Positions 56,238 to 64,000 of a stretch of DNA of 64,000 nt are shown in pieces. This DNA comes from Trichomonas tenax (lineage: Eukaryota > Parabasalia > Trichomonadida > Trichomonadidae): positions 1-64,000 of the forward strand of contig JALKBU010000185.1 of NCBI GenBank assembly GCA_023091735.1. The letters are read 5' to 3'. Within the stretch, counting starts at the first letter, position 1. Each line of letters begins with the position of its first letter. The translations under genes and the position numbers were made by a program. A model generated the notes under the pieces. It worked only from the letters and a program-made list of their open reading frames with translations, searched no databases and was not told where the DNA came from.

Positions 56238-57637
56238 ATGGCTATTGTTTCGCCTGAGCTTATGAAGAAATGGGGAATTAAGCAATTAAAAGTTAATGAA
56301 TTTTGAATTAAATCTAAGAACCCTTCGGGTTCAGACTCTTCGAGTCATGAAAACGTAATAAAAAATGATAAAATTAAAGACTCAACACCTATTAAAACAG
56401 ATATAAGTAACTCAGTACCTTCATTCCGTTCAGGTCGTGGTTTAAATCCTGAATGGATTAAAGAACAATTTAAAAATGAAGGTTGTGAATTAATAAATGA
56501 ATATGAAGGATGTGAAAGTGAGCTTATTTATAGATGTAAAAGAAAAATATTTTCAATTACGTGGCATAGATGGAATAAAGACGAAAGACCTCATAAATGT
56601 GACGAGGATGAAATAAAAATAGTTGAAAATCCAAAAGAAAATGGTGTTTCTATATATTGCATCTGTAAAGTTCGGCAACGTTTTTCCTTCTGCGGTGTAG
56701 TCCCGCAACCTTCATAACTTTTTATCTGATCAATATTTTTTCGATTTGAAAGTACTTTCATGTACATATTGATAGTTGTCTATCCAGTGGTATAAGTGGC
56801 ACAGCCTATATATCTATCAAATCATTGTTTGCATTTCAAACCGTCCAAAAATATACGATTTCCAGCATAAATGTATGCGCTACTATGCAGCATATGATAT
56901 TTTTATGTGTATTATTGATTCAAATGCCTCTTATACGCTTAAAATTAAAAATGCAACTAATTCATTAATTGATTTGAGGGCGATTATACACATGAAAGTT
57001 ATTGAATATGATGGGATTTGGATTTGCAGCTGTAATAATGTAAAATTTTAGAATCTTAGATTTGGCAATGAAAAAAAAAAATTATGCGCTGAGACACCAT
57101 CTTTCCTCAGCGCTGTATATTAGTGCATACATTTATGCTGGAAATCGTATATTTTTGGACGTTTTGAAATGCAATCAATGATTTGATAGATATATAGACT
57201 GTGCCACTTACACCACTGGATAGACAACTATCAATATGCACATGAAAGTACTTTCAAATCGAAAAAATATTGATCAGATAAAAAGTTATGAAGGTCGCGG
57301 GACTACACCGTAGAAGGAATATTTTTCCTGTAAAGTTCCAACAAAAACCGGAAAACGAATGAATAGAAGAATTTATAACCCAAAATATATTAAAATGATA
57401 TTTAAAAATGAAGATTGTGATGTATTAAATGCTGAAAAATATTTAAACGTTAAAACTAAATTAAAATATAAATATATTGGAAATGATGAAAAATGTAAAG
57501 ATAAAGATAAAATTTATAGTATATGTTTTAATAATTGGAAGTCTTTAGGCATTAGAAAACATTTTAAAGAATATGGTAAATCAACTAAATTTTTTAAGGG
57601 AGAATATAAAGCTGAGATCGTTGACGAAGGTGACTGA
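56238..57637 (+). pseudogene. Unknown-family gene split by a MITE and an in-frame stop
   Basis: The frame starts at ATG 56238, hits a TGA after 22 codons, then continues open to the MITE at 56674. It resumes after the target duplication (57339) and runs to the stop at 57635-57637. It carries G-R-G-L-N-P-E-W-I-K-E-Q-F-K, E-G-C-E-L-I-N-E-Y and S-I-Y, shared with 14364-14783. After the insertion there is a second similar unit (Y-N-P-K-Y-I-K-M-I-F-K-N-E-D-C-D). So the parent protein had at least two copies of an ~85-residue repeat. Function unknown. The reading frame is preserved across the 10-bp duplication, so the insertion was the main break. Confidence 0.75.
56674..57328. mobile_element. MULE-like MITE, copy 1 (655 bp, 10-bp duplication)
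   Basis: Long inverted repeats of ~190 bp make up most of the element (CTTCTGCGGTGTAGTC outside, AAGTACTTTCATGTACATAT and ATACGATTTCCAGCATAAAT inside). It starts GG and ends CC. TGTAAAGTTC (10 bp) is directly repeated at 56664-56673 and 57329-57338. A 9-11-bp duplication with long inverted repeats is typical of Mutator-like elements. No transposase. Confidence 0.9.
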
Positions 57638-57775
57638 TTATAAAAATTTAATTTTATTTTTGAATGATTTAAGTCCATATTTCCGACAATCTAAATGATT
57701 TAATGTTTAAAATTTCACAAGTTTGCAAATTTGAACGTGTCAACTTGATTATGAGATCATATATTTTATAAAAAA

Positions 57776-58061
57776 CTAAGTTAATTTTTTTATCAGAGTA
57801 TAAATGAACCCTCTTGAAGAGATGATGAAAGAAAAAGAAATTTCTTGACAATAAATTGCGGCAGATGGACCTCTAAATTTATCATCCAAAATGTTTCCTG
57901 AAGGGCAGTTTTTGCCTGTTCCAACAAATTGAGTATGTCCATTGTTATTAACAGCAAAAGAATGAGCATACAGAGTTTTTAAGACACAGAAGTTCTTGTT
58001 GTATTTCTTCAACCTGCAAACAATGTCATCATATGGTCGAGGATTATTTTTGGATAGAAAT
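57776..58061 (-). pseudogene. Possible gene remnant
   Basis: An open, coding-like reverse frame of ~95 codons without a start at its upstream end. It includes C-R-L-K-K-Y-N-K-N-F-C, A-H-S-F-A-V-N-N-N-G-H-T-Q-F-V-G-T-G and C-P-S-G. Composition is less AT-driven than the surroundings. It is bounded by spacer on both sides. I do not recognise the family. Confidence 0.4.
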
Positions 58062-58443
58062 CAGATATCAAATCGGTCGCAATTGCGAGAAAATCAAAAT
58101 ATATTTACTATAAAAGTAGTTGTTTATGAACGGTGTGTTTGATCAGGATTGATATATACAATAATGCGAGGAGGCCTTTTGTATATATATACAAGAGTTG
58201 TCTGACTAATAAAAGAATGAGAGAGAATTGCGATACGTCAAGGATTTCTTCGGTTGTGTCAATGATTAAAAAAAGTCTTCATTATTCGACACTATAGAAA
58301 TATAACAAAATTAGACCTAATTTAAGTTCATATAGAGGATCATAATATGTACCCTGGTGAATGAAAGTCTAAAAATAATGATTGAATTTTTTGAAAAATG
58401 ATAAATTTTATCTATAATTTAAAATAAATAAAATATATGATTT
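58062..58443. other. AT-rich spacer
   Basis: Contains a 16-bp palindrome TTGTATATATATACAA at ~58176-58191; otherwise nothing. Confidence 0.45.
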
Positions 58444-58515
58444 GGGTGTGTGGCTCAGTGGTAGAGTGTGTCGTTAGCTTAGATGAGGCCGGTGGTATGA
58501 TTCCCCTTACTTCCA
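58444..58515 (+). tRNA. Decayed tRNA-Ala(AGC)-like sequence
   Basis: The 72 nt divide exactly as a tRNA: acceptor 7, spacer 2, D arm 4-7-4, spacer 1, anticodon arm 5-7-5, variable 5, T arm 5-7-5, acceptor 7, discriminator A. The A box TGGCTCAGTGG is perfect and the anticodon loop TTAGCTT has AGC. However, the acceptor (position 4), anticodon and T stems contain mismatches, the B box is GGTATGATTCC instead of GGTTCGANTCC, and position 37 is T. I read it as a tRNA-Ala pseudogene or tRNA-derived element, followed by an 11-T run that could end Pol III transcription. Confidence 0.55.
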
Positions 58516-58551
58516 TTTTGTTTTTTTTTTTGAAAATGGAGGTAAGGGAAT
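58500..58551. ncRNA. Hairpin overlapping the tRNA-like 3' end
   Basis: Arm 58500-58519, which includes the tRNA-like T-arm and acceptor 3' strand, pairs with 58533-58551 with one bulge and one G-U pair or mismatch. The loop is G-T11-G. The second arm is thus an inverted copy of the tRNA-like end. Confidence 0.6.
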
Positions 58552-58968
58552 GGACAATTGTCACATTTTACATAGCAATTCATTTCAAGACTATTTTGGA
58601 TATCTCTAGGAATTGCATTTACCCAGCCAATTGTCGACCAACAAGGTTAAAGATATACTATAGTTAGAACTAGTTATGGATGTATTTATCTATTATCAAA
58701 ACTACCTCATGATTCATTTTTCTTGCAGTATTATATATTCCTGCTTTAGTGGGATGACTTGGTTATTTTGTATTTAAATGAGAACGAAATAATTATGCAA
58801 CAAAATCACGAAGATTGGAAGACATTTCATTTGGATCAATAACTTCTCTTGGTCAATATGGAAAGGAGATATACTGTCTTTTTGTAAAAAGGAAGTCTTA
58901 AATTTGCATTATTCATTGGGAATTTAAAAATACAAGCGGAATAAAATTTCCAGCAAATTTTTTTTTAA
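58552..58968. other. Spacer before the coiled-coil gene
   Basis: No gene, no clear box apart from ATTTTACATAGCAA at ~58564. Confidence 0.4.
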
Positions 58969-61125
58969 ATGAGGTCAAAAATCGCTGACGAACTCTTGAA
59001 ACAAAAGAAAGCAATGGAGTTTCAGTTGATTCAAAGCGAATTTTTGAACGAAAGTCTCAAGGAGAAGCAGAAAGATATCATTAATTATTACAATGAAATT
59101 ATTCTAAAACGAAAACGCATTTATTTCATCGATTACTATACACAGAAATATTATCAGAACTGGGAAAACATCACAACTATCATCAATCTTCAAAAATACA
59201 AGAAATTCGAAAACGTTGATTTTAAACGTGTAAGTAATTCATACATCAAATGCATAGACGACATCACAAAGAGTCCTGAAATTATTGCCAAAGCAATTTA
59301 CACGATTTTGAAGATAGATAGTTCTTTAACTGATTATATCTGTTTATCTTTCATTCCTTCACTATTTGATTTATTCACAACGAAACAAAGCTGCGATCAA
59401 TTCATTAAATTTATCAACGAATTACAGAATTGGAACTCCAATATAGATCATTACGAATTTGATGCTGCAAAAGTTGTTTTTATTTCTCCTTCATTCATTC
59501 ACTTCATAGAGAAGGTTGTTGAAACCGTATCTGTCGATATTTCAATGGTTAAAAACGAAATTGATGCAACAAAATATTGGGAAGAATTCATGGAAAGTTT
59601 CATCGAAAAAATCCCGAACTTGAGTTATTTAGCTCAAACAATTCTCTCTGGCGCAAACGGCGATAAGTTCTTGAAGATGTCGTTCTTGGAGCCAGCAATG
59701 AGTTGGCCTTCTTTGTTTGGTTTGAACAATATCCAAGAAATCGTTCCGAATGATATCAAAAGAACGATGCTTGATACGATCGACAAACTTCAAGTTGCTG
59801 AGCATCTCAATGGAGAAATACGCAAGTACAAAGTTAAACTTGAAAGTGAATACGATTCAAATGTAATAGAGATTTCAGATATAAGTTTAATTGGCGATAA
59901 TGTCACAAATTACGCAAGACCGTTTCTGTTCACAGACAATGATCTCATTTTCCTTGAACTCCTTGATACATTCAAAAACAGCGCTCACGTCATTAACCAG
60001 CTTCCTCAGATAAATGATGGATTCACTCTTTATTATTTGAAACCAAGTGGCGTTGCAAAGAGTGTTGAGAAGCCAAGTCTTGAGGCTTATTTTGCCAATC
60101 TTCCAGATTTTTCGAAGCCAGTTGATCGCACTGAACAATTATATGACGACACAAATGATATATTGAAGCACTATTCATTGCCTTTTTCTCCTTCTTTCAA
60201 TAGTTTCAGAGATCGCCTAACTATTGATTTCCTTTTCCACCAAAAATACGCATATCGTTCTGATGAAGAAGATGACGACAAAAGACAAACAGAAGCACTC
60301 CAAGAGGAGAACGAAAAAATGGCAAAAACTCTATTCAATTTACGCGAAGTTTTACGCTTTGAAAAAGAGTTATGTTCAACAAGAAAGGATCTTCTTGTCA
60401 GCTGCTATGTTAATATTTATTTCGTTCATGAAACATCAGCTCCAAGAGAGTTACCAGATGATTGCTACAAATCTCACAGCGAGTGGACTAATTTCATTGG
60501 CAAAGCAGCACAGAGCTTTTATGCTTGGCATAGGATGAAACAAAGCGGCAACTCGAAGCAGTCAGATAAAGCAACAGACATTCATATCCCATATCGTATC
60601 ATTTTGTTTAATCTCCTCAAGTCGGTGAAGATCGAGAGATTTAAAGAAAACTTTAATTGGATGGAACCTTCTGATCAAATTATATTTACAAAGCCAATCG
60701 ATCATCACGATGATATTACAAACTTCATTGATAACTCTCCTCATCTATTTGAAACTCTCATTAGTTCATTGAAGTCTGCATACGAAGCTCCTTCGATTTT
60801 GACATCATACAAACAACTCGTTCGTATTCGCAGTGCATTCGAACAAATCTTGAGACTTAAATTCCATTCACTGGGTGCTGATGAAACAACCCCCGCATAT
60901 TGTCATCTATGCAGAATTAGTGAACCAAAAAACTATGTTTCAAGAACTCTCTTCATGTACTTCTTTATGAATTATAAAATTCCGAATAAAATTGAAAAGC
61001 AAGCAATCAAATTCTTCGAGCAAACAATCTTGAATTTCATTGCATGCATTCACCACTTCCTTCCAGGATCAGGCTATGAAGAGTCGTGTCGAGATTTCTA
61101 CAATGTGATTAATTACAAAGAATAA
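58969..61125 (+). CDS. Large hypothetical helical protein
   Basis: 718 residues. A charged coiled-coil N-terminus (1-55) is followed by a helical body. A highly charged insertion lies at ~427-450 (D-E-E-D-D-D-K-R-Q-T-E-A-L-Q-E-E-N-E-K). A helical C-terminal domain has R-L-K-F-H-S-L-G-A-D-E and C-H-L-C-R-I-S. The body could belong to a RasGAP- or VPS9-like trichomonad family, but the key arginine or YE motifs are not visible, so I leave it unassigned. Codon use is normal and the gene is intact. Confidence 0.7.
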   Translation: MRSKIADELLKQKKAMEFQLIQSEFLNESLKEKQKDIINYYNEIILKRKRIYFIDYYTQKYYQNWENITTIINLQKYKKFENVDFKRVSNSYIKCIDDITKSPEIIAKAIYTILKIDSSLTDYICLSFIPSLFDLFTTKQSCDQFIKFINELQNWNSNIDHYEFDAAKVVFISPSFIHFIEKVVETVSVDISMVKNEIDATKYWEEFMESFIEKIPNLSYLAQTILSGANGDKFLKMSFLEPAMSWPSLFGLNNIQEIVPNDIKRTMLDTIDKLQVAEHLNGEIRKYKVKLESEYDSNVIEISDISLIGDNVTNYARPFLFTDNDLIFLELLDTFKNSAHVINQLPQINDGFTLYYLKPSGVAKSVEKPSLEAYFANLPDFSKPVDRTEQLYDDTNDILKHYSLPFSPSFNSFRDRLTIDFLFHQKYAYRSDEEDDDKRQTEALQEENEKMAKTLFNLREVLRFEKELCSTRKDLLVSCYVNIYFVHETSAPRELPDDCYKSHSEWTNFIGKAAQSFYAWHRMKQSGNSKQSDKATDIHIPYRIILFNLLKSVKIERFKENFNWMEPSDQIIFTKPIDHHDDITNFIDNSPHLFETLISSLKSAYEAPSILTSYKQLVRIRSAFEQILRLKFHSLGADETTPAYCHLCRISEPKNYVSRTLFMYFFMNYKIPNKIEKQAIKFFEQTILNFIACIHHFLPGSGYEESCRDFYNVINYKE

Positions 61126-61436
61126 AAACTTTTTATAATTTTTATTTTTGACATGTAAATTATTAATATGTCAAATATCAATCAATTATAATTTCGATTT
61201 TTGACATTGCTCTTTAAGTCATTTATGACCAAAGCGACAACTCCAGAACTTTAATATATGGTATTTTTGATATCTACAAGATATATATTTTATCAAATAA
61301 TAAATTAGTGAGTCGTGTAGAATCGCTCAAGGTGAGCCATATGAGATGAATATAAAATTTAGTGTGAATTAAAATATTATGATAAATCTGATAAAATGAG
61401 TATTGCTAATGAATCTCGTAATAAACATTTGGGACC
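61126..61436. other. Spacer up to the third Maverick region
   Basis: TTTGACATGTAAAT and ATATGTCAAAT at ~61147-61172 lie just past the 3' end of the gene. The left limit of the Maverick region is not marked by an inverted repeat. Confidence 0.4.
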
Positions 61437-61526
61437 CTACGCAACGGGTTTTATTACTTTATTATAAACCCATTTTGCAGCATTTTTAATACCATTCCAT
61501 AATTTCTGAAAAAAGCCTGCAGCCAT
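61437..61526 (-). CDS. Amphipathic 29-residue peptide, pVI-like minor capsid start
   Basis: Starts M-A-A-G-F-F-Q-K-L-W-N-G-I-K-N-A-A-K-W-V and stops after K-P-V-A. The helix has Trp/Phe/Ile on one face and Lys on the other, as in the membrane-active N-terminus of adenovirus pVI-like proteins that Mavericks also encode. Full-length versions are longer, so this is likely a truncated copy. It is divergent to the next gene with a 59-bp gap. Confidence 0.5.
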   Translation of the reverse strand: MAAGFFQKLWNGIKNAAKWVYNKVIKPVA

Positions 61527-61585
61527 GATTTATTAATAAATAAAACAAAATTATGTTTATGTATTAACTTTTTTATTGATATAAA

Positions 61586-62002
61586 ATGAAACCAATTTTA
61601 AAAATAATTGAAAAGGATGAAGAAGATGAACAAGAAAAAGAAGAATTAAATTTAATTAAACATAATCAAAAAGAAACAAAACTCAAAATAATAAAACCAA
61701 TTACTGAGTTAACAACATTTAAAACTGTTGATGAATTTAATGAGTACTATGCGAATAATAATAAGATATTTGATGAACTTTCAACATGCAAATTAAATAA
61801 AATGTTTAAAATTGAGGACAAATGCCAAGACCCTGAGGGTCATGGTTTCAAAATTACAAAAATAAAGGGGGAAGTAAGTTTAAAATCTATTCTTCAATCA
61901 AGAGTTACTTCATTAATGAAATTAGAAGATTTAACAAAAAGAATAAACATTATTGAGGATAGAATAAATCAAATTATTGAAATATTAAATGGGGGATTCT
62001 AA
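61586..62002 (+). CDS. Maverick helical protein
   Basis: 138 residues: acidic/Lys-rich N-terminus, central K-L-N-K-M-F-K-I segment and K-I-T-K-I-K-G-E-V-S-L-K, and a C-terminal coiled coil (I-N-I-I-E-D-R-I-N-Q-I-I-E-I-L). The N-terminal D-E-E-D-E-Q-E-K-E-E composition is low-complexity. Function unknown. Its stop overlaps the original stop of the reverse-strand neighbour. Confidence 0.55.
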   Translation: MKPILKIIEKDEEDEQEKEELNLIKHNQKETKLKIIKPITELTTFKTVDEFNEYYANNNKIFDELSTCKLNKMFKIEDKCQDPEGHGFKITKIKGEVSLKSILQSRVTSLMKLEDLTKRINIIEDRINQIIEILNGGF

Positions 62003-62962
62003 AAAGCATCAGGATCAATTTCGATCTCCTCAAAATCTGGCAGTATTTTTCCTTCTGCGGTGTAGTCCTGCGACCTTCATAACTTTTTATTTGATCAATA
62101 TTTTTTCGATTTGAAAGTACTTTCATGTACATATTGATAGTTGTATATCCAGTGGTATAAGTGGCACAGTCTATATATCTATCAAATCATTGATTGCATT
62201 TCAAATCGTCAAAAATATACGATTTCTAGCATAAATGTATGCACTAATATGCAGCATATGATATTTTTATATGTGTTATTGATTCAAATGCCTCTTATAC
62301 GCTTAAAATTAAAAACGCAACTAATTCATTAATTGATTTGAGGGCGATTATACACATGAAAGTTATTGAATTTGATGGGATTTGGATTTGCAGCTGTAAT
62401 AATGTAAAATTTTAGAATTTTAGATTTGGCAATGAAAAAAAAAAAAAATTATGCGCTGAGACACCATCTTTCCTCAGCGCTGTATATTAGTGCATACATT
62501 TATGCTGGAAATCGTATATTTTTGGACGATTTGTAATGCAATCAATGATTTGATAGATATATAGACTGTGCCACTTACACCACTGGATATACAACTATCA
62601 ATATGTACATGAAAGTACTTTCAAATCGAAAAAATATTGATCAAATAAAAAGTTATGAAGGTCGCAGGACTACACCGCAGAAGGAAAAATTTTCCCTCAA
62701 AATCTTCCTCAATATTACATTTTTCAGCTAATTTAGTTATTCTTTTTATCTTATCTTCGCTCAATCTCTTTTCTAATTTCTTCTGCAACTTTTCGTTTCC
62801 TAATTCTTGAACTTTGGAAGGATGATATTTAAATCCGTTATATTCTTTTGTTTCTGTTTTAATCATAACTCGACATAATATTTTTGATAATGGGAGTCTC
62901 TTAAACCATTTATCTGTTAAGTTTGTCAAATATATTGAATATCCATAAAGAACTTTTCCCAT
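61999..62962 (-). pseudogene. Maverick gene interrupted by a MITE near its 3' end
   Basis: The ORF starts at 62962 and is intact for ~85 codons (contains K-R-L-P-L-S-K-I-L-C-R and a Lys/Glu-rich helix), then enters the MITE at 62695. On the other side of the MITE the same frame resumes after the 10-bp duplication and reaches a stop at 61999-62001, so only the last few codons were displaced. The present ORF ends inside the MITE at 62621. Function unknown. Confidence 0.65.
62039..62695. mobile_element. MULE-like MITE, copy 2 (657 bp, 10-bp duplication)
   Basis: Nearly identical to copy 1 over its whole length (by eye >95%). Starts GG, ends CC. Flanked by CTCAAAATCT at 62029-62038 and 62696-62705. 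Differences from copy 1 are scattered single bases and the length of an internal A run. It is nested in the third Maverick, so it is younger than that element. Confidence 0.92.
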
Positions 62963-62984
62963 ATAAATATTATAATTATATTAA

Positions 62985-63560
62985 TTAATATTGATATATT
63001 TAATATAACAACAGCACCATCATTAGCAAATAAATTTTTAAATCGTGAAGTATTTTATCCAAATGGTAATTTATATGAGATTTCCGGAAATATTAAAGAT
63101 TATATAATGGGTGCTATTTATAGCGGTAGATGTATGACCAGAGATAATTTCAGATATAAAATCCAAGATAAACTTAACGATTTTGATGCGTGTAGTTTAT
63201 ATCCATCAGCTATGGCCAGATTATTTGAAGTTGAAGGTAAACCACAAATAATTCCAAATAATTATATCGATGATAACATTTATGATAAGAATTCACCACA
63301 TTATTTGCTTAAACATTGTTTTGAAGAAGATCAAACAATTCCTACAGATAATAATTATTACATTAGTTATTTTATTGTGGATATCGAAATTTGTTCAGTA
63401 AATAAATTCAGACATTTCCCATTAATAGTGAAGCACGACAAATTGTCGTAGCCCAATTCCATTGGTCCAAAAGATAAAATGGGATTAAATCATAATGTTA
63501 ACGAATGTTGTAATATGCGTGTGGATCTAATTACGTTACAAGATTTGGTCAAAGATTACT
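62985..63560 (+). pseudogene. Maverick DNA polymerase B palm fragment
   Basis: The frame from ~62985 to 63451 has S-L-A-N-K, then Y-I-M-G-A-I-Y-S-G-R-C, and the palm motif A F-D-A-C-S-L-Y-P-S-A-M at ~63180-63215, typical of protein-primed family B polymerases. After a stop at 63449-63451 the protein continues in another frame (about 63470-63560, with N-M-R-V-D-L-I-T-L-Q-D-L-V-K). Motifs B and C are not present, and the exonuclease half is missing upstream. Confidence 0.82.
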
Positions 63561-63563
63561 GAA

Positions 63564-63716
63564 ATGGATAAAGATGGTTCATTGCCAGAAATGTTAACTG
63601 ATAATTTTACAACTAAAAAATATGTGGATAATGAAATAACTAATGTTAGAAATAGTATACCGACACAAATATCACCTATATATAGTGAATTATATATAAT
63701 TTATCATGTTCTCTGA
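63564..63716 (+). CDS. Maverick ORF fragment, unknown
   Basis: 50 residues with T-T-K-K-Y-V-D-N-E-I-T-N-V, a pattern common near the start of fibre- or tail-like virion proteins. Short and probably truncated. Confidence 0.35.
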   Translation: MDKDGSLPEMLTDNFTTKKYVDNEITNVRNSIPTQISPIYSELYIIYHVL

Positions 63717-63727
63717 GAGATTTATAT

Positions 63728-63973
63728 TTGTTATATATTTCATTAATAGTTTCAGAAATGTTTAATTGGTATAACATATATTGTAATTGTTGTCGAGAAT
63801 ATCCTGAAAATATAAATATTGAGGATAAATTTGATTTGAGATTTGTTGATAATGCTTTCCAAAAATGTATTAATACGAAAAATGAAAATTGTATATGGCG
63901 GCATTTGGTCATAAGATCATTAAATATAGATGTTTGGTCAGAAATTGCCTTAGTATTTGTAGCATCTTCTTAA
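63728..63973 (+). CDS. Maverick ORF fragment, unknown
   Basis: 81 residues, TTG start in the longest frame (better ATG at ~63758). Contains C-N-C-C and paired acidic segments. It stops 27 bp before the window end. Not assignable. Confidence 0.3.
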   Translation: MLYISLIVSEMFNWYNIYCNCCREYPENINIEDKFDLRFVDNAFQKCINTKNENCIWRHLVIRSLNIDVWSEIALVFVASS

Positions 63974-64000
63974 ATATCAAATGTATGTAAATAATCTAAA

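Larger units (their letters stand above)
61437..64000. mobile_element. Third Maverick/Polinton region, decayed, runs off the window
   Basis: Contains an amphipathic minor-capsid-like peptide, a small helical protein, a reverse gene cut by a MITE, DNA polymerase B palm sequence and two further ORF pieces. Gene order and strands (divergent, then convergent with overlapping stops) look like original element layout, but the polymerase N-terminal half is missing and its frame is broken. No terminal inverted repeat is present within the window. Confidence 0.78.

Noticed and set aside
58444..58515. Functional tRNA-Ala
   Set aside because: Mismatches in acceptor, anticodon and T stems, a changed B box and a pyrimidine at position 37 make function unlikely.

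Overview
The window looks like nuclear DNA of a parabasalid (trichomonad) protist. A Tritrichomonas foetus-like organism is my best guess, but species is not proven from sequence alone. The evidence is AT-rich DNA, intron-less genes with very short spacers, a BspA-like leucine-rich-repeat surface protein, a Pmp-like surface protein, a wrecked multi-membrane cyclase-type receptor gene, and debris of Maverick/Polinton elements whose ends begin AG. Typical eukaryotic housekeeping genes lie in between.

Layout. 0-2.1 kb: end of a BspA-like gene, then RAD23. 2.4-5.7 kb: a PH/ELMO-like fragment, a 1.6-kb internally deleted Maverick with both terminal inverted repeats, and CFIm25. 6-14 kb: a hybrid histidine kinase and a broken cyclase-type receptor gene. 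14-18 kb: repeats, a truncated gene of a small unknown family, the PP2A scaffold subunit, and a tandem/inverted repeat block. 18-27.5 kb: a compact run with a bromodomain protein, class I HDAC, E2 enzyme, TRM9-like methyltransferase, CAF1 deadenylase and CDC50. 28-42 kb: Pmp-like protein, P4-ATPase flippase (CDC50 is its usual partner), eL14, a HEAT protein, a centrin-like protein, a Sey1/RHD3 GTPase and a PPP phosphatase. 42.3-45 kb: a gene-free stretch with the most unusual structure in the window. 45-46.1 kb: a second Maverick fragment. 46-56 kb: two small unknown genes, a HEAT protein, a 2.2-kb TIR element, a dispersed repeat and an amino-acid transporter. 56-64 kb: a pseudogene split by a MULE-like MITE, a decayed tRNA-Ala-like sequence, an unknown coiled-coil protein, and a third Maverick region, itself hit by a second copy of the same MITE.

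Main discovery candidate: 43202-44383 holds ten successive stem-loops with arms of about 17-28 nt. The best are perfect or nearly perfect. Their sequences are unrelated to each other and their centres are evenly spaced, roughly 103-131 bp apart. The array is flanked on both sides by the same short boxes (TTTACATGNCA-like and TCACTTTT-like) that lie before the ATG of most protein genes here. I infer a dedicated transcription unit for a cluster of miRNA-like or hairpin small RNAs. This is read from sequence only and needs small-RNA data.

Other points: the putative promoter box seen before almost every gene, two MULE-like MITEs with exact 10-bp target duplications, a tRNA-like sequence whose 3' end forms a long hairpin, and extra single hairpins at 25.06 kb and 47.80 kb.
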